Assembly (NCBI RefSeq): GCF_003937945.1
Contig: NZ_RSEC01000066.1
Span: 124,001 to 188,000, forward strand
Reading direction: 5' to 3'
DNA from: Amycolatopsis eburnea
Lineage (GTDB): Bacteria; Actinomycetota; Actinomycetes; Mycobacteriales; Pseudonocardiaceae
Length of the DNA stretch: 64,000 bases
Part shown: positions 58,057-64,000 of the stretch, piece by piece
Layout: the number at the start of each line of letters is the position of its first letter
Numbering within the stretch: position 1 is the first letter of the stretch
Notes under the pieces: model-generated
Seen by the model: the letters and a program-made list of their open reading frames with translations, nothing else
What the model was told of the DNA's origin: nothing
The model's database searches: none
Position numbers and translations under genes: made by a program

Positions 58057-59058
58057 ATGGCCGACATCGACCGCCGCTTCGGCTTCCGGCACCTGCGGGG
58101 CGCGCCCACCGTGCACATCCGCCACTTCCGCCGCGGCAAGCTCGCCCACGACGGCGTCGGGCTGTCGTTCTGGTACCGGCCGCTCACCGCGGTGGTGTCG
58201 GAGGTGCCGGTCGACGACCGGGAGCTGCCGCTGCTGTTCCACGCCCGCACCGCCGACTTCCAGGACGTCACCGTCCAGCTCGCCCTCACCTTCCGCATCG
58301 AGGACCCGGCGCTGGCCGCGCAGCGGATCGACTTCTCCATCGACCCGGACACCGGCCGCTGGCGGGGCGATCCCCTCGCGCAGATCAGCGGGCTGCTCAC
58401 CGAGAACGTCCAGCAGTACGCCGTCGAGGTCCTGACGCGCACGTCGCTGGAGGTCGCGCTGGTCGACGGCGTCCAGGCGGTCCGCGACCGGATCCGCGCC
58501 GGGCTCGCCGACGAGGACACGCGGCTCGCGCAGACCGGCTCGGCGGTCGTCGACGTCCGCGTCGTCGCCATCCGCGCCGAGCCGGAGGTCGAGAAGGCGC
58601 TGCAGACGACCGCGCGGGAAAAGGTGCAGCAGGAGGCCGATCGGGCGACCTACGAACGGCGGGCCCTCGCCGTCGAACGCGAACGGGCGATCGGCGAGAA
58701 CGAGCTGCAGAACCAGATCGAGCTGGCCCGGCGCGAGGAGCAGCTGCTCGCCCAGCGCGGCGCGAACGCCCGGCGGCAGGCCGAGGAGGCCGCCGCGGCG
58801 AGCCGGATCGAGACCGAGGCGCAGGCGTCGCGCAAGGAACGCCTGACGCAGGTCGACGCCGAAGGCAAGCGGGCCCTCGGTGAGGCCGAGGCGGCCGGCG
58901 AGGCCGCGCGGCTGGCGGCGTACCGCGATCTGCCCGAAGGCGTGCTCACCGGGCTGGCGCTCAAGGAGCTGGCCGGGAACCTGCCGAAGATCGACAGCCT
59001 CACGGTGACCCCGGACCTGCTCGCGCCGCTGCTGACCAAGCTCGGCGTGCGGTCGTGA
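58057..59058 (+). CDS. SPFH/Band 7 (stomatin/flotillin-like) domain protein
   Basis: A 333-residue protein without a clear membrane anchor. The Band 7 region (20-185) shows RGKLAHDGVGLSFWYRPLTAVVSEVPVDD, FQDVTVQLALTFRIEDP and VQAVRDRIRAGLADEDTRLAQTGSAVVDVRVVAIRAEPEVEKAL. A long coiled coil follows (190-300, ERERAIGENELQNQIELARREEQLLAQRGA), rich in Glu, Arg and Ala. SPFH proteins form ring-like or raft-associated assemblies. It is the first gene of an operon with an NAD-kinase homologue (GTGA overlap). Confidence 0.92.
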   Translation: MADIDRRFGFRHLRGAPTVHIRHFRRGKLAHDGVGLSFWYRPLTAVVSEVPVDDRELPLLFHARTADFQDVTVQLALTFRIEDPALAAQRIDFSIDPDTGRWRGDPLAQISGLLTENVQQYAVEVLTRTSLEVALVDGVQAVRDRIRAGLADEDTRLAQTGSAVVDVRVVAIRAEPEVEKALQTTAREKVQQEADRATYERRALAVERERAIGENELQNQIELARREEQLLAQRGANARRQAEEAAAASRIETEAQASRKERLTQVDAEGKRALGEAEAAGEAARLAAYRDLPEGVLTGLALKELAGNLPKIDSLTVTPDLLAPLLTKLGVRS

Positions 59059-59924
59059 GCCTCGCCCCGCGCGTCGTGCTCGTGCACCGGCGCACCGAAC
59101 TGGACGAGCTGCTGGCGCGGCACGGCACGCGCGGCCAGGCGGAGTTCTTCCTGCGCACGCGCGGCCGCGACCTCGCAGAGGTGACCGAAGCGGACGCCGC
59201 CCTGCGCGCCGCGCTCAAGACGGCGTCGGCGGCGATCCCGCTCGACTGGCGCCGCGGCGAGGTCGAACGCGCCGACCTCGACCGGTTCCTGTTCACGCCG
59301 GAGGACATCGTCGTCGTGGTCGGCCAGGACGGCCTGATCGCCAACGTGGCCAAGTACCTCGACGGGCAGCCGGTGATCGGCGTGACGCCGGCGCGGCCCG
59401 GCGTCCTCGTCAAGCACCCGCCGCACGCGGTCGCGGACCTCGTGCGGAGCACCGGCGACGTCGAGCACCGGACGATGGCCGAGCTCACCGCGGACGACGG
59501 CCAGCGGTTGCTGGCGCTCAACGAGATCTACCTCGGGCACGCCGGGCACCAGACGGCCCGCTACCGGCTGGGGGTCGGTGGCGGGCCGCGGGAACGCCAG
59601 GCCTCGTCGGGAATCCTCGTCGGGACGGGCACCGGCGCGACCGGCTGGTGCGGCTCGGTGTGGCGGGAACGCCGCAGCGGGCTGCGCCTGCCCGCCCCCG
59701 GCGAGGCCCGGCTGGTCTGGTTCGTGCGCGAGGCCTGGCCGTCGCCGACGACCGGGACCGAGCACACCGAAGGCGAGCTGACCGGGACGCCGCTGACGGT
59801 CGAGGTCGAGTCCGACCGCCTGGTCGCGTTCGGCGACGGCCTCGAAGCCGACACGGTCGCCCTCACCCGCGGCCAGACCGCCACCTTCGTCCCGGCCGCG
59901 AAGACCGTCCACTTGGTCCGGTGA
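59055..59924 (+). CDS. NAD kinase-like protein (atypical clade)
   Basis: A 289-residue protein with an NAD/diacylglycerol-kinase fold. The nucleotide motif is VVVVGQDGLIANVAKYL, where the usual GGDGT is GQDGL but the catalytic Asp remains. The second motif is NEIYLGHAGHQTARYRL, and the third SSGILVGTGTGATGW corresponds to the TPTGSTAY segment. The Gly/Thr changes suggest altered kinetics or substrate, so NADP synthesis is not certain. Coupled to SPFH; likely repressed by the divergent NUDIX regulator. Confidence 0.85.
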   Translation: MSLAPRVVLVHRRTELDELLARHGTRGQAEFFLRTRGRDLAEVTEADAALRAALKTASAAIPLDWRRGEVERADLDRFLFTPEDIVVVVGQDGLIANVAKYLDGQPVIGVTPARPGVLVKHPPHAVADLVRSTGDVEHRTMAELTADDGQRLLALNEIYLGHAGHQTARYRLGVGGGPRERQASSGILVGTGTGATGWCGSVWRERRSGLRLPAPGEARLVWFVREAWPSPTTGTEHTEGELTGTPLTVEVESDRLVAFGDGLEADTVALTRGQTATFVPAAKTVHLVR

Positions 59925-60014
59925 ACACCTGCGACACGATGCGGCAAAGACGTCACATCCGCGGGCCGCTCCCGGCAGAATGATCTCCTCCCCGAGAGAG
60001 CGCAGGTGGCCGGG

Positions 60015-60317
60015 ATGACGTGGGTGGTGTGGGTGCTCGCCGCGGTGGTGATCGCCGTCGCCGGGTTCGGGGCGGTCGCCGTGCCCCGGTGGCGGGAGCG
60101 CGACGAACGCCGGCGGGTCGCCTGGTCGGCCGCACGCGCGGCGATCGACAGCGCCGCGGTCAGCCGCGACGCGGCGGCCACTTCCCTGCCCGAAGCCGAG
60201 CAGCTGCTGACCCGGGCGGAGACCATCGCGGCCGCCCGCGGCGGGGTGCGCGCGGCCAGGTCGGCCGAGGACCACGCGCGCCGCGCCGACCTGCTCTGGC
60301 AGGCCGCCCGTGCTTAG
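60015..60317 (+). CDS. Small single-helix membrane protein
   Basis: A 100-residue protein with one N-terminal membrane helix (TWVVWVLAAVVIAVAGFGAVAVP) and a cytoplasmic helical tail rich in Ala, Arg and Glu (RRRVAWSAARAAIDSAAVSRDAAATSLPEAEQLLTRAET). I do not recognise a family. ATG 60015 is chosen (AGGTGG upstream); GTG 60006 is an alternative. It starts a three-gene membrane operon, with a GTG overlap into the next gene. Confidence 0.72.
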   Translation: MTWVVWVLAAVVIAVAGFGAVAVPRWRERDERRRVAWSAARAAIDSAAVSRDAAATSLPEAEQLLTRAETIAAARGGVRAARSAEDHARRADLLWQAARA

Positions 60318-61641
60318 GCGCTGGCCGGAGGTCCTCCGGTGGACCCTGCTCGCGGTGGCCGTCGGGGTGCTGGTGACGTTCCTGCTCGTGCAGCGGCAGA
60401 GCACCTACGTCAGCTACGGCCAGGCACCGGCGCCGGCCAACCCGATCCCGGAGGGCTCGGCGGGCGAGCTCAGCGGCGCGACCCTTCCCTCGGCCGAACA
60501 GCTGTCGGCGATGGTGAAGAGCTCCCCCGTGGTCCGGCTGCCGGGCGCGATCGCGACCTGGGACGACCACGCCGTCCGCGCGGCGGCCGGGACCGCGGAA
60601 GTCCGGATCATCGCGGCGCCACCCGGGCTGCCGAAGGACCTCCGCGAACGGGTGCGCAAGGCCGGCGACGACGCGGTCCGCATCCTCGGCACCGAGGTGA
60701 GCGGCGGGATCTACGGGGTCTCGTCCGACCGCGCGGCCGAGTGGATCCGCCAGTTCGGTACCGGCGACGTCACTTCGCCGCTGGCCACGCTGGTCGCGAA
60801 GCTGAACCACCAGCCGGATCCGCCGGACCGGCCGCCGCTCGCGCGCCGCGACCCGACGCCGGCCGAACTGGCCCCCGTCACCGCCGGGCTCCGCGGCACC
60901 GGCCACTACCTCGCACCCGGGACGACGGCGAAGACCCCACCGGCGACGACATCGGCGTTCCCCGGCGCCCAGCCGCTGTACGTCGTGCTGCCGCAGCAGC
61001 CGCCGGGCGGGCCGATGGTCCACTTCGGACCGGCGCTGGCCCGCGAGTTCCCCGGCCGCCCGGTCGTCGTCGTGTACGGCTCGTGGGTCGAGTACGACGG
61101 ACCGTCGGCCGCGGAGTTCGCCGACGTCGCCTCGGCCAGCTTCTACGGCCAGTTCGGCGATCGGCTCAGCAAGTACGCCTACCCGCAGAGCACGGTCCTG
61201 AACGCGTGGCTGGACCGGGTCACGGCCATCCGGTACGCCGGGTTGTTCGACCGCCCGCTGCCCTACACCCCGTTCGACCCGCTGCGCGTCGCGCTGCCCG
61301 CGCTGCCGTGGCTGTTCGCCGCCTGCGCCGCCGGGTTCCTGATCCTGTCCGTACGCCAGGTGCGTCAGCCCGCGCGGACCGTCCGGACGCCCGCGCGCCT
61401 GGCGGGTCTCACCGCGCTCGCCGTGGAGGTCTCCGGTCTCACGGACGGTGAGTCGGCCGCGTCGCTCACCTGCGGGATCACCCGGCTGACGGCCGCGCGG
61501 GAAGCGTTCGACGAGCAGCTGCCGGACAAGCACGTCCAGGAGCTGCTCGACCAGGCGGAGTCCGAACTGGACACCACGGCGGAGCTGCTCGGCCGGGCCG
61601 ACTACCGGCCGGCCGCGTTCCTGCGGGGGAGGCTCGCGTGA
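60310..61641 (+). CDS. Membrane protein with large extracytoplasmic domain, unknown function
   Basis: A 443-residue protein. Helix 1 (EVLRWTLLAVAVGVLVTFLLV) anchors an exposed domain of about 300 residues, containing PLYVVLPQQPPGGPMVHFGPALAREFPGRPVVVVYGSWVEYDG. Helix 2 is LPWLFAACAAGFLILSV, and a cytoplasmic helical tail follows. No recognised domain. It overlaps both neighbours in the operon, so the three proteins probably form a complex at the membrane. Confidence 0.75.
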   Translation: MLRRWPEVLRWTLLAVAVGVLVTFLLVQRQSTYVSYGQAPAPANPIPEGSAGELSGATLPSAEQLSAMVKSSPVVRLPGAIATWDDHAVRAAAGTAEVRIIAAPPGLPKDLRERVRKAGDDAVRILGTEVSGGIYGVSSDRAAEWIRQFGTGDVTSPLATLVAKLNHQPDPPDRPPLARRDPTPAELAPVTAGLRGTGHYLAPGTTAKTPPATTSAFPGAQPLYVVLPQQPPGGPMVHFGPALAREFPGRPVVVVYGSWVEYDGPSAAEFADVASASFYGQFGDRLSKYAYPQSTVLNAWLDRVTAIRYAGLFDRPLPYTPFDPLRVALPALPWLFAACAAGFLILSVRQVRQPARTVRTPARLAGLTALAVEVSGLTDGESAASLTCGITRLTAAREAFDEQLPDKHVQELLDQAESELDTTAELLGRADYRPAAFLRGRLA

Positions 61642-62507
61642 AACGGTTCTTCGGCAGCGCCTTCGGCGTCGCGGTACTCGGCTGTCTCGTGCTGGCGGGC
61701 TGGGCCTTGTGGTCGGCTGGGGTGTTCGACGGCCCGATGGCCCGGCAGCTGCGGACGTCGTCGGTGTACGCCGCGCCCGGCGTCGCGGTCGACCAGGCGG
61801 CCGCGGAGCGCGTGATCGGCAACCGGCGGCTCGCCGTCGCGTTCCTCGAACCGGGCGCGGACCTCGGCGACGAGTGCGACAGCCTGTCCGGCGCGATCGA
61901 CGGCACGCTGGGTCTCCTGCTCAGCCGGGACGGCGACGAATACGACAAGTACGGCTGCTCGCGGCTGCCCGGGTACGACGACGAGAACTTCGGCAAGGCC
62001 TACGTCGCGGAGTCGATGATCGGCAACGGCATCGACGGGTTCGCCGACCGCCCCGCCGACGCGCTGAAGGTCGCGGTCGTCAACTACGACCTGCTCGTGC
62101 GCTCGGGCGCGATACCCGACGGCGGCCGCACGGTCAGCCCGTCGCTGCCCCGGTACCTGGTCGCGGCGGCCGCGGTCCTCGTGGTCGGCCTGGGTGCGCT
62201 CGTGCTGTACGTGGCCGGGCGCCGGACCGCGCGGGCGACGCTGGCCCGCCGCGAGCGCCGGGACGCCGAAGCGGACGCGCGGGCGGAGCTGGCGTCGGTC
62301 GCCGCGGTGCTGGCCCAGCAGATCATCGACCTGGACGAGCGGTTCGCGCGGGAGCCGGGCAAGACCAAGTTCACCCGCGGCTACCGGCGTCTGGTGTCGG
62401 ACTACGCGAACCTCCTGCCCCAGCTCGACGGCGAGACACCGGAGCTGCGTGCCCGGGCCGACGAGCTGCTGGCCCGGGCACGCGAGCTGGCCGCTCAGGT
62501 GCCGTAG
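61638..62507 (+). CDS. Membrane protein with two helices, unknown function
   Basis: A 289-residue protein with the same plan as its neighbour: an N-terminal helix (GSAFGVAVLGCLVLAGWALWSAGVF), an exposed domain (about 35-165, including DECDSLSGAIDGTLGLLLSRDGDEYDKYGC with two Cys), a second helix (RYLVAAAAVLVVGLGALVLYV) and a cytoplasmic coiled tail. GTG 61638 overlaps the upstream stop (GTGA). Family not recognised. Its last 13 bases overlap the convergent GH15 gene. Confidence 0.75.
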   Translation: MKRFFGSAFGVAVLGCLVLAGWALWSAGVFDGPMARQLRTSSVYAAPGVAVDQAAAERVIGNRRLAVAFLEPGADLGDECDSLSGAIDGTLGLLLSRDGDEYDKYGCSRLPGYDDENFGKAYVAESMIGNGIDGFADRPADALKVAVVNYDLLVRSGAIPDGGRTVSPSLPRYLVAAAAVLVVGLGALVLYVAGRRTARATLARRERRDAEADARAELASVAAVLAQQIIDLDERFAREPGKTKFTRGYRRLVSDYANLLPQLDGETPELRARADELLARARELAAQVP

Positions 62508-64000
62508 CGGGATTTGACGATCGACGGCGTGTCGAGGTTGCGGCCCGCGTCCATGTTCTGGGCCAGCCGGAGGTACTGGCCCTCGGCCCACATCAGCGGG
62601 CCCGCGCTGCCGGTCGGGCGGCCGAGCCCGAAGCACCCGACGTCGCCGCGGTCCCAGACCTGTTCGGGCACGAAGTACCCGTCGTTGGCCGAGTCCGCCA
62701 TGGACTTGAGGTACACCGCGGCGGAGCGGCCGTTGGCCAGTTCGTACTGGCCGCGCTCCCCCGACAGCACCGGCCACAGCCTGCCGAAGCGCTGGCTGCC
62801 GCCCGCGGGCCAGCCGCTGCAGTTCGCGGTGCTCTCGCCGTAGTTGTCGTGCGGGTAGCGGTGGAAGTAGACGTCGCCGTTGGGCAGCGTCACCTGCATC
62901 GCGGAGTTGCCGTCCGACGCCGCCGCGGTCGGCGCGATCGAGTTGGCGATCGTGGTGTCGCCGGCCGGGCGAATGCCGAGCCGCACCAGGTCGAGGAAGC
63001 CGAAGTCGGTCACGTCGTGTTCGTAGAAACAGCCTTCGTCGAAGCAGATCGTCGCGCCGTCGTTCGGGTTCCCGGCGCGGTCGAGCCGTTCGTAGTAGGT
63101 GTGGCCGCCCCAGTAGCCGGACGTCGTGACCGTCCACCCCGCCAGCGAGTTGCGCCACGAGTCCGCTGTGGACTCCCACGTGGACGCGCTCGCGGTGTCG
63201 CCGTTGGCCCGGGCGATCGCACCCGCGGCGATCAGGCCGGCGATCTCGGCCGCGACCGACGACGGCGACTTGCCGTACTGCTCTTCCCACCGCTCGGTGG
63301 TGTCCGGGCCGGTCGCGGTGATGTGGTTCGCCGTCGTCTTGACCTTGGCGTAGGTCGAGGCGTCGGTGAGGCCGGTCAGCCACGCGAGCAGGATGGCGTC
63401 GGCGTCCTGGTCGAGCTGTTCGCAGCAGCCGAGCTGCTGGGCGCTCGCGCCGGCGACCCCGGAAACCGGGCTGTAGCGCGGGAACGAGCCCGCCGGGTAG
63501 GTCGTGCCGTCGCCGGCGGTCGGGCTGCCGATCCACTGGGAGTTCCAGAGGAACTGCGCCATCCGCTTGGCCTGGGCGCTGTCCCCGGCGGCGAGCAGGC
63601 CGGTCGCCTGCTGGTAGAGGTCGCGGCCCCAGACGCGGTGGTAGCCGTCGTTGAGCTGGTCGCCGTTGGTGAAGTTGCCCCACGGCGTGGCCAGGCCGGC
63701 GACGCTCGCGCCCGGGTGCTGCTTGTCCTCGGCGGTCTTCAGCGCCATCGCGGCGACGTAGTACGCGCGCCGCCGTTGCGTGTCGCCGGAAACGCTCGCG
63801 GGAGCGGGTTTCAGGCTGCCGACGTAGGAGTTCCAGCCACTGCGGTAGGACGCCGAGACGCTGGAGAACCCGGTGCTCAGCGACCCGCTCGCGGCCGAGG
63901 TCGCGGCCGCCGCCGTGCTCCCGAAGCCGAGCGCGACGGTGAACGTCGTGTCGGTCCCGACCGGGATCTGTCCGCATTGGACGACGTTGCCGGTGCCCGA
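62495..64000 (-). CDS. GH15 glucoamylase/glucodextranase-type glycosidase, N-terminus beyond window
   Basis: The C-terminal 501 residues of an inverting alpha-glucosidase; the 5' end continues past the window. The (alpha/alpha)6 barrel shows WGNFTNGDQLNDGYHRVWGRDLYQQATGLLAAGD, the general-acid Glu in TTERWEEQYGKSPSSVAAEIAGL and the general-base Glu in LMWAEGQYLRLAQN. This is the GH15 pattern, close to glucodextranases and glucoamylases, which release glucose from alpha-glucans. Upstream residues (QIPVGTDTTFTVALGFG...) belong to the N-terminal beta-sandwich. A GTCCGCTGTGGAC copy lies at 63161-63173. Confidence 0.92.
   Translation of the reverse strand, partial: SGTGNVVQCGQIPVGTDTTFTVALGFGSTAAAATSAASGSLSTGFSSVSASYRSGWNSYVGSLKPAPASVSGDTQRRRAYYVAAMALKTAEDKQHPGASVAGLATPWGNFTNGDQLNDGYHRVWGRDLYQQATGLLAAGDSAQAKRMAQFLWNSQWIGSPTAGDGTTYPAGSFPRYSPVSGVAGASAQQLGCCEQLDQDADAILLAWLTGLTDASTYAKVKTTANHITATGPDTTERWEEQYGKSPSSVAAEIAGLIAAGAIARANGDTASASTWESTADSWRNSLAGWTVTTSGYWGGHTYYERLDRAGNPNDGATICFDEGCFYEHDVTDFGFLDLVRLGIRPAGDTTIANSIAPTAAASDGNSAMQVTLPNGDVYFHRYPHDNYGESTANCSGWPAGGSQRFGRLWPVLSGERGQYELANGRSAAVYLKSMADSANDGYFVPEQVWDRGDVGCFGLGRPTGSAGPLMWAEGQYLRLAQNMDAGRNLDTPSIVKSRYGT

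Overview
The window is very GC-rich, gene-dense bacterial chromosome with many GTG starts and 1-4 base ATGA/GTGA gene overlaps. Encoded families (F420-dependent LLM oxidoreductase, DUF5703, MSMEG_4193-type phosphomutase, Tat-exported glycosidases, stand-alone LigD-type polymerase) and interspersed GCGCCCCAA...TTGGGGCGC palindromes point to an actinomycete of the Amycolatopsis/Pseudonocardiaceae type. The species is inferred from these features, not proven. I see no rRNA, tRNA, CRISPR array, IS transposase or phage gene.

Layout. 1-3.8 kb: a VOC/NTF2-like pair divergent from a MarR regulator, then malate dehydrogenase, a lone ClpP paralogue and an SGNH hydrolase. 3.9-11.2 kb: M3 peptidase, histidine phosphatase, UppP and an LLM oxidoreductase on the minus strand, then an aldo-keto reductase, a lipoprotein and DUF5703 on the plus strand. 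11.3-18.5 kb: regulator/SRPBCC pair, M20 peptidase/hydrolase pair, exported beta-propeller protein, CaiB-type CoA transferase, CitE-type lyase and DoxX. 18.6-25.7 kb: a GH95 fucosidase, an SDR protein and a 1192-residue multidomain beta-helix glycosidase (GH87-like). 25.7-29.9 kb: HxlR regulator divergent from a thiolase, B12-domain protein, LigD-type polymerase and PHP phosphoesterase.

29.9-45.8 kb is the standout. It is a minus-strand run of seven genes: a 2238-residue protein (two FMN barrels-KS-AT-ACP-ACP-KR), a 1423-residue protein (KS-AT-DH-phosphopantetheinyl transferase), a free ACP, an alpha/beta hydrolase, an MGT-type glycosyltransferase, a GNAT protein and an MFS exporter with a winged-helix tail. 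The ACP motif (SVDSIKRAEI) and split architecture resemble PUFA and heterocyst-glycolipid synthases rather than modular PKSs. The likely product is a glycosylated, reduced polyketide lipid. A promoter (TTGACG-N17-TTAAGT) sits just upstream, after about 770 bases of gene-poor, palindrome-containing DNA.

46.5-55.3 kb: PLP enzyme with a DauR-type regulator, glutaminase and amino-acid permease (amino-acid use), then a LacI regulator with a GH2 beta-galactosidase and a clear operator. 55.3-57.2 kb: a TetR regulator with an extra C-terminal Hin-type helix-turn-helix, divergent from an FAD monooxygenase over two matching operators. 57.3-62.5 kb: a NUDIX/winged-helix (NrtR-like) regulator divergent from an SPFH protein and an atypical NAD kinase homologue, followed by three small membrane-protein genes. 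62.5 kb to the end: a GH15 glucoamylase running off the window.

Two DNA-level patterns cross the window. Palindromic repeat families lie at gene ends and also inside two megasynthase interdomain linkers. The 13-mer GTCCACAGTGGAC recurs in unrelated genes, where it spells Ser-Thr-Val-Asp using the unusual Thr codons ACT/ACA.
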